This document shows, one piece after another, positions 7,428 through 15,541 of a stretch of DNA of 64,000 bases; within the stretch, counting starts at the first letter, position 1, and each line of letters starts with the position of its first letter. The stretch is from Pseudomonadota bacterium. GTDB taxonomy: Bacteria > Pseudomonadota > Alphaproteobacteria > Micropepsales > Micropepsaceae. The notes below the pieces were generated by a model. The model was not told the origin of the DNA and did no database searches. It was given only the letters and a program-made list of their open reading frames with translations. The stretch covers positions 248,001-312,000 of the forward strand of contig JAFEEQ010000011.1 in NCBI GenBank assembly GCA_018241025.1, in the 5' to 3' direction. A program made the position numbers and the translations under genes.

Positions 7428-7811
7428 ATGACAATCAAGGATGAGATCATCACCCCGGAATCAAGACGCTCGCAGACGCTGCTGGCGGCGGGCGGTTTGC
7501 TTGGCGCGCTGGCGGCCTCCTCCTGCTGCATTCTGCCGCTCGCCTTGTTCAGCCTCGGCATTGGCGGGGCGTGGATCGGCGACTTCACGCAACTTGCTCC
7601 CCTCCACCCCTACTTCATTGCGGCAACGCTCGCATTTCTCGGTGCGGGCTACTGGCTGGTTTATCGAACATCAAAACGGGCTTGCGCTGAAGATGCGGCG
7701 TGCGCCCGGCCCCTGCCGAACCGGCTGGTCAAGGGAGCGTTGATCGCAGCCACCGTTCTGGTCATTGCGGCGCTCGCATTTGACTGGCTTGCGCCGCGCT
7801 TCCTCAACTGA
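7428..7811 (+). CDS. merT: Mercuric ion transporter MerT
   Basis: The 127-residue inner-membrane protein imports Hg(II) handed over by MerP. It has three membrane segments. The vicinal pair SSCCILP in TM1 and a second Cys pair in the cytoplasmic loop (ACAEDAACA) match the family. I chose the ATG at 7428 because it begins just after the mer promoter. An in-frame ATG at 7383 lies upstream of the promoter and cannot be used from it. There is essentially no 5' leader, so translation may be leaderless. Confidence 0.92.
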   Translation: MTIKDEIITPESRRSQTLLAAGGLLGALAASSCCILPLALFSLGIGGAWIGDFTQLAPLHPYFIAATLAFLGAGYWLVYRTSKRACAEDAACARPLPNRLVKGALIAATVLVIAALAFDWLAPRFLN

Positions 7812-7830
7812 TGAAAGGAAAAAGTGTCCC

Positions 7831-8115
7831 ATGAAGAAACTACTTGCGTCTGCTGCGCTCATCATCGGCGTGCTTGCATCGTCGAGTGCGCTGGCCGCTG
7901 AGAAAACGGTCACCCTGGCCGTGCAAAACATGAATTGCGCGTCATGTCCGTACACCGTGAAGGCCAGCCTCGAAGCCGTGCCGGGCGTGTCTCGCGTGAC
8001 CGTGTCGTATGAAGCCAAGACGGCAACGGTGACGTTCGACGACGGCAAGACCGGCGTGAAGGCGCTCACCGCAGCGACGACGAACGCGGGCTATCCATCC
8101 GTACCAAAGGGATAG
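7831..8115 (+). CDS. merP: Periplasmic mercury-binding protein MerP
   Basis: This 94-residue protein has a cleavable signal peptide (MKKLLASAALIIGVLASSS, cleavage after ALA) and one HMA fold with the Hg-binding motif MNCASCP. It captures Hg(II) in the periplasm and passes it to MerT. A GAAAGGAAAAAG ribosome-binding region precedes the ATG. It lies 19 nt after merT, in the same operon. Confidence 0.95.
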   Translation: MKKLLASAALIIGVLASSSALAAEKTVTLAVQNMNCASCPYTVKASLEAVPGVSRVTVSYEAKTATVTFDDGKTGVKALTAATTNAGYPSVPKG

Positions 8116-8118
8116 ACC

Positions 8119-8382
8119 ATGACCGACCGCGATCAACAAACGATGTCGGAGATCGCAGTCGAAGCGACAAGCGAAGTGACCTGTCCGGAGTGCGGCGCGA
8201 AGCACATCGAACCGATGCCAAGCGACGCCTGCATCTATTTCTACGAGTGCAAGGGCTGCGGCGTTATGCTTCGTCCGAAGCCGGGCGATTGCTGCGTGTT
8301 CTGTTCCTACGGTTCTGTGCCGTGCCCGCCCATCCAGATCGAGCGGGCAGGCGGTGCCAGCGAAAGCTGCTGCAAGTCATGA
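8119..8382 (+). CDS. GDCCVxC-domain protein of mer operons
   Basis: The 87-residue Cys-rich cytoplasmic protein has a zinc-ribbon-like CPECGAKH (residues 22-29), YECKGCG and the family signature GDCCVFCSYGSVPCPP, ending in SCCKS. Such proteins are found next to merT/merP in many proteobacteria, sometimes as selenoproteins (GDCCVxU). Here the last signature position is Cys. A role in binding or relaying Hg inside the cell is likely but not shown. It overlaps the next gene by 4 nt. Confidence 0.85.
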   Translation: MTDRDQQTMSEIAVEATSEVTCPECGAKHIEPMPSDACIYFYECKGCGVMLRPKPGDCCVFCSYGSVPCPPIQIERAGGASESCCKS

Positions 8383-8765
8383 GCGCGACGGAAGGTCCAC
8401 CGACCCGCGAAACGCGAACGGACTTCCTGCAACAGCCCGTGTCGGCGCTCTTATGGTGGTGCCTTCCGCTGGCCGCCGGATTTGCGGCCAGCCTGTTCGC
8501 CATCCCGCCAAGAGCCGCCGCGCTTGTCTGGACCATAGCCTTCATCTGGATGGGCACCGGATGCGTCCTGAATGCTCAGCGCTGCCATCGGCTGCACTGC
8601 TATATCTCCGGGCCCGTTTTTTTCCTGGGCGCGGTCGCCACTGGGCTGCTCTTGTCGGGCGCGCTGACGTTGAGCCAGCGAGCGCTCAACGACATCGTTG
8701 GGTTCACGCTGATAGCAGCACTGCTGTCATTCGTGCCGGAACGCATTTGGCGCAAATACGCATAA
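8379..8765 (+). CDS. mer-associated membrane protein of unknown function
   Basis: The 128-residue product has about four hydrophobic segments and a conserved-looking GTGCVLNAQRCHRLHCY loop with three Cys (about residues 60-76), then a final VPERIWRKYA. The ATG at 8379 overlaps the stop of the GDCCVxC gene. Two degenerate copies of its 3' part occur at about 8820-8972 and 38172-38225. The Cys-His loop suggests a metal-handling membrane protein, possibly a transporter accessory to MerT. It occupies the place where merA would be expected. Confidence 0.7.
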   Translation: MSATEGPPTRETRTDFLQQPVSALLWWCLPLAAGFAASLFAIPPRAAALVWTIAFIWMGTGCVLNAQRCHRLHCYISGPVFFLGAVATGLLLSGALTLSQRALNDIVGFTLIAALLSFVPERIWRKYA

Positions 8766-8819
8766 CACCGGCCGTTAATTCTGGTGAGTGCGATGACCGC
8801 AACATGCTTTGACGGTTTT

Positions 8820-8972
8820 CGGATGGTGCGGGCTGCGCCCTCGCCGCTGTCAAGGACGGCATTGCTATCTCCGTGCCGTCTTCCTGCTCGGCGCCGTCGC
8901 CAGCGGCCTGCTCGCCGCGAACCTGTTTCTACTATCGTTGCTGCCCAAAATGGCGTGGCGCAAATACCTGTG
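8820..8972 (+). pseudogene. Degenerate copy of the mer-associated membrane gene (3' part)
   Basis: Translated in the frame ending at the TGA near 8970-8972, the stretch reads HCYLRAVFLLGAVASGLL, then LLPKMAWRKYL and stop. This parallels HCYISGPVFFLGAVATGLLL ... VPERIWRKYA of the intact gene just upstream. The middle (about 20 residues) is missing and there is no start codon in frame. It is a relic of a tandem copy. Confidence 0.75.
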
Positions 8973-9352
8973 AGAGCGGATCCCGGCAGCGATCCGCGAT
9001 AGCTGCGCCAATGCAGTGATTGGCGCCCCGCGCTTTGCGCGGCCGGGCTCTCGTGAACCGAGCCCGCGAAAACGCGGTCTCGGCCCTTTGGGCTTCGATC
9101 CCTGACGCAAGAAGATCTAAGGCCGCCGCGCTGCCGCGCGCCGACATTCATTAAAGCAATTCCCCTCCGCGGGGCGGGCGGCGCTCCCTTCTAGGCCCGC
9201 CGCGGCGTGCCGCAACCCGCTACGCGGGTCTTCCGCTTCGCTCCAGCCCTTCGGGTGCGCCCCGCCTCTGACGGCGGGCCTCTCCGGTCGAAGACGCCGC
9301 CCACCCCGCTTCCGGGGAATTGCGCGCGCGAGATCGGAGCAGGAGGCACCTT
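8973..9352. other. GC-rich hairpin array upstream of ardC
   Basis: No gene is supported in these 380 bp. At least four short perfect stems follow each other: CGGGCTC-N9-GAGCCCG, CGCG-AAAA-CGCG, CCCGC-TAC-GCGGG and CCCGCC-TCTGAC-GGCGGG. The last 25 nt hold a strong AGGAGG ribosome-binding site for ardC. The region is probably the promoter and structured leader of the early transfer genes. Confidence 0.55.
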
Positions 9353-10294
9353 ATGAGCCAGACCCACCAGCAGCCCGCCAACGGCACGAGCCGCGTTTCC
9401 CTCTATGAAGAAGTCACCGACCGCATCGTCCGCGAACTGGAACAGGGGTGCGTCCCTTGGGTGCGGCCTTGGCAATCCTCCGGCGTGTCGCTTGGCCTGC
9501 CGCGCAGCGCCGCCACCCGAAAATTTTATTCGGGCATCAATGTTCTCATCCTGTGGGACGCCGTCATTAAGCGCGGCTTTTCCAGCCAAGAATGGCTGAC
9601 CTTCCGCCAAGCCTTGAGCCTCGGCGGCCATGTCCGCAAGGGCGAACACGGCACAGCTATCTGTTATGCCGACCGCTTCATTCCGAAGAAGGAACAGGAA
9701 CGCGCCCGCGAACAGGGCGACGCGCCGAACGCCGTTCCATTCCTCAAACGCTTCGTCGTGTTCAATGTCGAGCAGTGCGACGGCTTGCCCGCGCACATCG
9801 TCGCCACGCCGAAACCCGTTGCACCGTCCGAGCTATCGCCGGAAGCGGAAGCCTTGATCGCCGCGACCGGCGCGCGCTTTGTCGAAGGCGGCGGCGAGGC
9901 GTTCTACCATCGCGGCGAGGACTTCATCCGGCTTCCCTACCGCGAGACGTTTCTTTCGCCCGCCGACTACTATTGCACCGCGCTGCATGAATTGGGGCAC
10001 TGGACGGCGCATCCATCGCGCCTCAACCGCGATCTGCAACACCGGTTCGGCTCATCGGCCTATGCGCGCGAAGAACTCATCGCGGAACTGACCAGCGCGT
10101 TCCTCTGCGCGCATCTGAACATCGTCCCGCAAGTCCGCCATGCGGATTACCTCGGCCACTGGCTGCAAATTCTCAAAGAGGACAGCCGCGCGATCTTCCA
10201 CGCGACCAGCCAAGCCAGCAAGGCGACCGACTTCATCCTCGCGTTCCAGCAATCCCGCGAGGCCGAGATTCCGACTGCCGAGGCAGCGGAATAG
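9353..10294 (+). CDS. ardC: ArdC-family antirestriction protein (ssDNA-binding plus zincin-like)
   Basis: The 313-residue protein has an N-terminal ArdC ssDNA-binding domain (SLYEEVTDRIVRELEQG, then WVRPW) and a C-terminal zincin-like domain with the metal site HELGHW (about residues 220-225) followed by SRLNRDL. ArdC proteins protect incoming single-stranded DNA from restriction on entry into a new host. The ATG at 9353 is preceded by AGGAGG at 8 nt, favouring it over the upstream ATG at 9320. The ParB-like gene follows 78 nt later. Confidence 0.92.
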   Translation: MSQTHQQPANGTSRVSLYEEVTDRIVRELEQGCVPWVRPWQSSGVSLGLPRSAATRKFYSGINVLILWDAVIKRGFSSQEWLTFRQALSLGGHVRKGEHGTAICYADRFIPKKEQERAREQGDAPNAVPFLKRFVVFNVEQCDGLPAHIVATPKPVAPSELSPEAEALIAATGARFVEGGGEAFYHRGEDFIRLPYRETFLSPADYYCTALHELGHWTAHPSRLNRDLQHRFGSSAYAREELIAELTSAFLCAHLNIVPQVRHADYLGHWLQILKEDSRAIFHATSQASKATDFILAFQQSREAEIPTAEAAE

Positions 10295-10372
10295 GTGCAT
10301 CCCGCACCGCCCGGCCTCGCCACGATCTCGAAAGACGGACGAGGCCGTTCACTCCCCCAAGGAGCACTTACA

Positions 10373-12100
10373 ATGGAACTGGCACACATCGAGTTCAGCA
10401 AGCTCAAAATCTCCAAGACCAACATGCGCTATCGCGATCCGCCGCCGGATGTCTCCGACATCCTGCCGTCGATCCGCGTCAAGGGCGTTCTGCAGCCGCT
10501 CATCGTGCGGCCCGAGGACGGCAAGTTCGGCATCGTGGCGGGACGGCGGCGCTGGTTTTCGCTTAAGGCCGTGAAGGAGAAGCTGGGCGAAGTCGCCGCC
10601 CCGCCTTGCGCCATCATGGCGGAAGGCGACGACGCCGAGGCCATCGAAGCCTCACTGTTGGAGAACGTCGCGCGCCGCGATCCCGATCCGATGCGCGAAT
10701 ACGAAACCTTCGTGCGGCTGATCAAGGAGGGCCGCACGGTGGACGGCATCTCCGCCACCTTCGGCATGACCAAGGCGCAGGTGAACCAGCGCCTTGCCCT
10801 CGGCAATCTGCTTCCCAAGATCAGGGACGCCTACCGCGCCGAGGAAATAGACGACGAGACGGTGCGCCATCTGACGATGGCTTCGCCCACGCAGCAGCGC
10901 AAATGGCTGCGGCTGTTGAACGACCCGCACCAACACGCGCCGCGCGGTTGGCAGTTGAAGCAATGGCTGTTCGGCGGACAGCAGATCGCCACCAGCCACG
11001 CGCTCTTCAAGCTGGCGGACTACACCGGCCAGACGGTCGAGGATTTGTTCGGCGAGGACAGCTATTTCGCCGACGCGGACCTGTTCTGGGCCTTGCAGAA
11101 CCGCGCCATCGCGGACAAGCGCGAGGCGCTTCTCAAGTCCGGGTGGAGCGCCGTGGACATCCTCGAAGTCGGCACACGCTTCCAGCAATACGAGCATGTG
11201 AAGGTGCCGAAGAAGAAGGGCGGCAAGGTGTTCGTCGCCGTCAGTCATGATGGTGCCGTCGAAATCTTCGACGGCTGGCTGTCGCAGAAGGACGCCAAGA
11301 AGCTGGCGAAGGCCGAGGAACGCGAAAGCGGCAAAGCCGAAAAGACGCCCCGCACCAACACCGGTCCGGTGATGACGCAGGCCCTCGAAAACTACGTGGA
11401 CCTGCATCGCCATCTGGCCGTCCGTCAGGCGCTCATCGCGCATCCTGGGGCCGCGTTTCGGCTCGCGGTCGCGCACATGGTGGCGGCGTCTGGCAATTGG
11501 AGCGTCAAGCGCGATCCGCAGACGACCCGCAATCCGGCGATCCGCGCCAGCATCGAGGCCAGTACGGCGCAGGCGGCATTCGCCGCCGAGGAACAGGCCG
11601 TGTTCGCCTTGCTCGGCTGGGCGCGGGAAGACGACGAGGATGAAGCCTTCGTCGCCCGCCGCGAGACGGCGGACGTGTTCACGCAGCTTGAGACGCTTGG
11701 CGATGATGCCGTGATGCGGGTCGCGGCGTTCTTCATGGCGCGCAGTCTGCAAGCGGGCAGCGACGTGGTGGAGGAAGTCGGAACGCGGCTGGCGGTGGAC
11801 GCTCGCGCGTTTTGGCAGCCAGACGACGCGTTCTTCGATCTCATCCGCGACCGCGCCACGGTCAACGCCATCGTGGCCGACGTTGCGGGCGAGCCCATCG
11901 CCAAGGCCAATATCACGGAGAAGGCCAAGACGCAGAAGCAGATTGTTCGCGACTACCTCGCGGGCGCGAATGGCCGCGCCAAGGTCACCGGCTGGCTTCC
12001 GGGCTGGCTGGAATTTCCGGCGCGGGGCGTAGGCCAAGGCCCAACGCCGGACCCGCAAACTTCCACCGAGATCGAGCCGCAGCGGATGGCCGCCGAATAG
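10373..12100 (+). CDS. ParB/RepB/Spo0J-family nuclease-like protein
   Basis: The 575-residue product opens with a ParB N-terminal domain (SKTNMRY ... GVLQPLIVRP ... GIVAGRRRW, residues 17-65, and SLLENVARRDPDPMREYE near 105). An HTH follows (ISATFGMTKAQVNQRLALGN), then a long C-terminal region, much larger than chromosomal ParB (about 300 aa). Long ParB-like proteins of this form are standard on alphaproteobacterial ICEs and plasmids, where they may regulate or stabilise the element. No ParA partner is present in the window. A strong terminator follows. Confidence 0.88.
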   Translation: MELAHIEFSKLKISKTNMRYRDPPPDVSDILPSIRVKGVLQPLIVRPEDGKFGIVAGRRRWFSLKAVKEKLGEVAAPPCAIMAEGDDAEAIEASLLENVARRDPDPMREYETFVRLIKEGRTVDGISATFGMTKAQVNQRLALGNLLPKIRDAYRAEEIDDETVRHLTMASPTQQRKWLRLLNDPHQHAPRGWQLKQWLFGGQQIATSHALFKLADYTGQTVEDLFGEDSYFADADLFWALQNRAIADKREALLKSGWSAVDILEVGTRFQQYEHVKVPKKKGGKVFVAVSHDGAVEIFDGWLSQKDAKKLAKAEERESGKAEKTPRTNTGPVMTQALENYVDLHRHLAVRQALIAHPGAAFRLAVAHMVAASGNWSVKRDPQTTRNPAIRASIEASTAQAAFAAEEQAVFALLGWAREDDEDEAFVARRETADVFTQLETLGDDAVMRVAAFFMARSLQAGSDVVEEVGTRLAVDARAFWQPDDAFFDLIRDRATVNAIVADVAGEPIAKANITEKAKTQKQIVRDYLAGANGRAKVTGWLPGWLEFPARGVGQGPTPDPQTSTEIEPQRMAAE

Positions 12101-12117
12101 GTTGGGGCCAAGTTTTG

Positions 12118-12151
12118 GCGGGCGGCGGATTGCTCCGCCGCCCGCTTTTTT
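12118..12151 (+). terminator. Rho-independent terminator after the parB-like gene
   Basis: A perfect 12-bp stem (GCGGGCGGCGGA / TCCGCCGCCCGC) with a TTGC loop is followed by six T residues. It lies 17 nt after the stop codon and closes the ardC-parB unit. Confidence 0.93.
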
Positions 12152-12158
12152 CTGTCTG

Positions 12159-12674
12159 TCAGGACGGCTTTCGCCTTAGAACCCAGAGAGAAAGCATCGC
12201 GCGCTTTCCTTTCCACTCGTGCCCAGACCGCACAAAGTTGGCATGGGTGAGCGTTCGTTTCATCCGGTCGCTGCCAGTGGTCGCGAATAAGTCGCCATCG
12301 CAACCGGCAAGCAGCTTCTCGACAATGCGCCGCGAGAGATGCTGGCCTTTGTGAGCTTCGGCCACAGCCACATAACCCAGTTCCAGAAGGTCGGGTTCGA
12401 ACGATATGCCGCTGCGCTCCTGAATTGTGCGGGCGTATTTGGGGCGCGCTCGCTTGATCGTTCCTATCCCGGCTATCTCAGGTCCCTTACATGCCAAAAC
12501 AAGGCCGGAAGCCTTTGGAAGCTCGCGCCGTGCGGAATCTGTGTCGACAGCGTTTCCCGCAGTAACGATCTTCATGGCCGCCTCGAATTCGGCTTGAGAT
12601 AAAGCGCTTGGGGCCTTGCTTTCGAATGTGTAGCTCCCGGCGTCGCCCGCTTTTCCGCGTAAGTCATCTGTCAT
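12159..12674 (-). CDS. GNAT-family N-acetyltransferase-like protein
   Basis: The 171-residue product has a GNAT-like core: ELGYVAVAEAHKGQHLSRRI (about residues 97-116) matches motif A, although the usual R/Q-x-x-G-x-G/A loop is modified to KGQHLS. TTGSDRMKRTLTHANFVRSG resembles the C-terminal motif. A substrate cannot be predicted. It converges on the parB-like gene, with the terminator between them, and may be accessory cargo. Confidence 0.65.
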   Translation of the reverse strand: MTDDLRGKAGDAGSYTFESKAPSALSQAEFEAAMKIVTAGNAVDTDSARRELPKASGLVLACKGPEIAGIGTIKRARPKYARTIQERSGISFEPDLLELGYVAVAEAHKGQHLSRRIVEKLLAGCDGDLFATTGSDRMKRTLTHANFVRSGHEWKGKRAMLSLWVLRRKPS

Positions 12675-13317
12675 CGGTCACGCCCCTGAGATCGGCATGG
12701 CAGCACGCTATATCAATCGTGGCGGGTTCGCTCCGCGGTGTTGCGGGGAGCGAATGCCCGTCCTCGCAGTTGTTGGCGGCTGAATTGTCTCGTCTGACCG
12801 GCGGCGCGGCCGAGATTGGCGTAGCCTCATCGCGCGCGAGGTCGGGAGTCCTGACTCACAAATCCTGCCTCAACTTTCGCTTCCTATCTGCCGAGACCCT
12901 TCCGGCCTGTAGCGCGATTGAGCTGGTTCTCGCGTTGCGGTGTGACCGGATATCGACGGCGTCGCACGAAAACGGAGCATCGCATCTGGCCTTGAGGCAG
13001 CGTCCTAGACCGGCGTGACCGAAGCTTGCGGCAGGTCTCCGTCGCGCTTTCGTGGACAGTTCTCCCTTGCTCGTGGCGTAAGACCTATGGGCGGGGCCGG
13101 GCTTCCAAAACCGTCGCTGTCCAGGTTTTTTCCCCGCCGTGCTCGCCCCTTCGGTGCTTGCGCGCGGCTCCTCGCGGGCGCTGCGCTCCAAAAAACCCGT
13201 CCGCTCCGGTCCTCCGCTGCGCTGCGGCCCAAGGGGGTTCGTAACCCCGTCCTTCCGCCCATGAACGGTCCGCCATCGCAAGGGAGAATGGTCTCCCGAG
13301 CAACTATGGAGACAACA
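12675..13317. other. Non-coding interval with GC-rich leader for the DUF736 gene
   Basis: No frame in these 643 bp looks like a protein gene. An inverted repeat TCGCTCC/GGAGCGA spans 12728-12753. From about 13085 the sequence becomes GC-rich and hairpin-dense, and a perfect hairpin GGGAGA-ATGG-TCTCCC (13282-13297) lies 20 nt before the DUF736 ATG. The interval between the ardC-parB unit and the mobilisation genes is a plausible site for a promoter and perhaps oriT, but no nic consensus was recognised. Confidence 0.45.
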
Positions 13318-13644
13318 ATGCCTGCTATCGGTCACGTCACGAAGTCCAAGGACGGCAAGTCGTACAAGGGCCAGCTCAAGACGCTCTCGTTCCGCGCCCC
13401 CATCGACATCCTTCCGAACACCGCCAAGAACGGCGACAACCAGCCCGACTATCGCGTCTACAGCCAGGCCGTCGAGATCGGCGCGGGCTGGGTCAAGACC
13501 GGCGAAAGCTCCGGCAAGGACTATGTGAGCCTGAGCCTTTCCGACCCGGCCTTCGGGCCGAAGAAGCTCTACGCCAACCTCGGCCGCGCCGCCGGTCAGG
13601 ACGACGAGAGCGTGTTCGCCGTCATCTGGAATCCCGTCGACTGA
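13318..13644 (+). CDS. DUF736 protein (copy 1)
   Basis: The 108-residue protein matches DUF736: an N-terminal IGHVTKSKDGKSYKGQLKTL, a central DYRVY and GAGW, and DYVSLSLSDPAFGPKKLYANL towards the end. DUF736 genes are almost always found on alphaproteobacterial plasmids and ICEs near transfer or replication genes. They are small beta-rich proteins of unknown role. A second, diverged copy ends the trb operon at 37798. A strong hairpin follows this gene. Confidence 0.9.
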   Translation: MPAIGHVTKSKDGKSYKGQLKTLSFRAPIDILPNTAKNGDNQPDYRVYSQAVEIGAGWVKTGESSGKDYVSLSLSDPAFGPKKLYANLGRAAGQDDESVFAVIWNPVD

Positions 13645-13655
13645 CGGCACCGAAC

Positions 13656-13682
13656 GCCCCGCGCGCAACCTGCGCGCGGGGC
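13656..13682 (+). terminator. Strong 11-bp GC hairpin after DUF736
   Basis: GCCCCGCGCGC and GCGCGCGGGGC form a perfect stem around AACCT, 11 nt after the DUF736 stop. It is followed by only two T residues, so it may act as a weak terminator or an mRNA 3'-end stabiliser. Confidence 0.7.
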
Positions 13683-13838
13683 TTCGCGTGTATCACGACG
13701 ATCTGCGCTCTCGTGCCATGGCGAATCTGCACGACTCGCGTTTTCGCCCGCTCCACAGCGCTGGTCTTGCCTTTAGCGTCGTCGATGGGGGCGCGACGCT
13801 CCTTTGTCGTGCCCTCGCCCAGGAAACAGCGAGGTATC

Positions 13839-14111
13839 ATGGACAACGATCACTCTCTTCCGAACGGTAATTCCGCTCCATTTTCACAGGGATTGCCGCG
13901 TCTTCGTTTCAAGAGTCCGTTTCTGAACACACGGCAAGCCGGCGACTACATCGGCCTTTCGGGGCGCACGCTGGAGAAGATGCGCTGCAACGGGTGCGGG
14001 CCGGAATATCGCAAACATGGCCGCTATGTTCGCTACCACATAGACGCCCTGGACGCCTGGTCCGTTGCGCACTCTCAGCATTCGACCACCGACGTTCGGG
14101 GCAGCGAATGA
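13839..14111 (+). CDS. Excisionase/AlpA-like HTH protein
   Basis: The 90-residue protein has a disordered N-terminus of about 25 residues and then a MerR/AlpA-type winged helix (FLNTRQAGDYIGLSGRTLEK, then EYRKHGRYVRYHIDALDAW). Such proteins act as excisionases or as activators of transfer genes on integrative elements. The start at 13839 was preferred to the upstream 13713 start because the extra N-terminus is not protein-like. It overlaps traF by 4 nt (ATGA). Confidence 0.8.
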   Translation: MDNDHSLPNGNSAPFSQGLPRLRFKSPFLNTRQAGDYIGLSGRTLEKMRCNGCGPEYRKHGRYVRYHIDALDAWSVAHSQHSTTDVRGSE

Positions 14112-14629
14112 TCGCTTCTCTACATCATCGACACGTCCGCAGCCCGATCCTGTTCGGGCTGGTCGGACTGTCGATGATTGGTGGGTCGGCACTCCGCGAC
14201 GCATTTCCGCGCTTTGTTTGGAACGCAACTGCGAGCGCGCCGCTCGGCCTTTATGTACTCAGTACCGATGCACCCCAGCGCGGCGATTTTGCGCTGGTGC
14301 GACCGCCGCCTGCCATCCGCGATCTGGCTGCGGAGCGCGGCTATCTCCCTGAGAACGTGCCCATGGTCAAGCGCATCGCCGCTTCAAATGGCGACCGCGT
14401 TTGTGCCATCGGCGCCACGATATTCATCGATCAGATCGCGGTTGCCACGAGGCTTGCACGCGATCACAGACAACGTCCGCTCCCGGCCTGGTCCGGTTGC
14501 CGACACCTCGGTCAAGACGACGTTTTTCTGCTGATGGCGCGAATACCGGAATCGTTTGATGGCCGGTATTTCGGGGTTACGCAGCGCACATCCATCATCG
14601 GAAAGCTGGTGCCGCTATGGACAGATTGA
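14108..14629 (+). CDS. traF: S26-family peptidase TraF (conjugative pilin maturation)
   Basis: The 173-residue product has an N-terminal membrane segment (LFGLVGLSMIGG) and the Ser/Lys catalytic dyad of IncP TraF: Ser43 in ASAPLGLY and Lys88 in PMVKRI. TraF processes and cyclises the TrbC pilin subunit in the periplasm. It is coupled upstream to the HTH gene and overlaps the transglycosylase gene by 13 nt. Confidence 0.9.
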   Translation: MIASLHHRHVRSPILFGLVGLSMIGGSALRDAFPRFVWNATASAPLGLYVLSTDAPQRGDFALVRPPPAIRDLAAERGYLPENVPMVKRIAASNGDRVCAIGATIFIDQIAVATRLARDHRQRPLPAWSGCRHLGQDDVFLLMARIPESFDGRYFGVTQRTSIIGKLVPLWTD

Positions 14630-15339
14630 AGTTGCTAGTGTCGTGCGTTGCCTGTGTTCTGGGGCCGGTCGCCTCTGCTACCGCCGCGCCGGCAGGACAG
14701 GAGATGCTTCCAAACCTCGCGCAATGGCAGTCCATTATCACGGACGCCGCGCAGCAGTTCGGCATTCCTGACACATGGATTCGTGGTGTCATGCGCGCGG
14801 AAAGTGGCGGTCGCACCCGTCTCAACGGAAAGCCGATCACCTCACCAAAGGGCGCGATGGGGTTGATGCAGGTCATGCCCGATACCTATCAAACATTGCG
14901 TGTCCAATATGACCTTGGCGACGATGCTTATGATCCACATGACAACATTTTCGCGGGTGCAGCGTACTTGCGACAGATGTACGACCGCTACGGCTATCCA
15001 TCGCTGTTCGCGGCATACAATGCGGGGCCAAAGCGGCTCGATGACTTTCTTCTGCGAGGGCAAGCACTGCCTCGCGAGACGCTAAACTACGTCGCGAGCA
15101 TCGTTCCGGGTGCCGACAGCGCGCTTTCCGGTGCTGGAAACGTGGAGTCTATTTCAGCATTCGCACCATCGGTAGATACCCAATCGACGCAAAATTCTGC
15201 CTCGGGGAACGCGCTCTTCTTCATCCGAAACGATGCTGAAACGGCGCCCGCAACAGCACATTCCAACAGCCCGGCAGCTCCATTTTCATCGACGAACAAC
15301 GCCGCGTTGTTCGTTCCTCTCGCGGCAAGCTCCCAGTAG
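14617..15339 (+). CDS. Lytic transglycosylase, VirB1-like
   Basis: The 240-residue secreted protein has a signal peptide (residues 1-24, ending ATAAPA) and an SLT domain: catalytic Glu62 in MRAESGG, GAMGLMQVMPDTY, NIFAGAAYLRQMYDRYG and AAYNAGP. It cuts peptidoglycan locally to let the mating-pair channel through the cell wall. The C-terminal 80 residues are low-complexity and probably disordered. It follows traF in the same operon. Confidence 0.93.
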   Translation: MDRLKLLVSCVACVLGPVASATAAPAGQEMLPNLAQWQSIITDAAQQFGIPDTWIRGVMRAESGGRTRLNGKPITSPKGAMGLMQVMPDTYQTLRVQYDLGDDAYDPHDNIFAGAAYLRQMYDRYGYPSLFAAYNAGPKRLDDFLLRGQALPRETLNYVASIVPGADSALSGAGNVESISAFAPSVDTQSTQNSASGNALFFIRNDAETAPATAHSNSPAAPFSSTNNAALFVPLAASSQ

Positions 15340-15382
15340 CAATCGCACATCATCGCAAGTGAGCGCAGGTGAAGGAGGCATC

Positions 15383-15541
15383 ATGCAGTATAGCGCGGAA
15401 GGGCAAGATAAAAGACGGCACCATCGGCGCCTAAGTCTTTGTCTGCACATCCAAAAGCGTGGTGCCAACGCCGTCGCGCCGGCACCAACGCGGCACCACG
15501 CGCGATTTGCGCGAGTTCAGACGACGGCGGTGACCGCATGA
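15383..15541 (+). CDS. Possible 52-aa leader ORF coupled to the relaxase gene
   Basis: An ATG at 15383 stands 6 nt after a near-perfect GAAGGAGG ribosome-binding site. The frame runs 52 codons (MQYSAEGQDKRRHHRR..., Arg/His-rich) and its TGA overlaps the relaxase ATG (ATGA at 15538-15541). The relaxase ATG itself has no good ribosome-binding site, so this small frame may serve translational coupling. I do not recognise the peptide. Confidence 0.5.
   Translation: MQYSAEGQDKRRHHRRLSLCLHIQKRGANAVAPAPTRHHARFARVQTTAVTA

Noticed and set aside
10652..12058. 468-codon minus-strand frame within the parB-like gene
   Set aside because: Antisense shadow of a well-supported ParB-family gene.
12608..13018. 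136-codon frame in the gap before DUF736
   Set aside because: Overlaps the 5' end of the GNAT-like gene on the other strand, no ribosome-binding site, no recognisable protein features.
12675..13317. oriT
   Set aside because: The position between replication-like and mobilisation genes is suitable and an inverted repeat exists at 12728-12753, but no nic-site consensus could be recognised, so no oriT is called.
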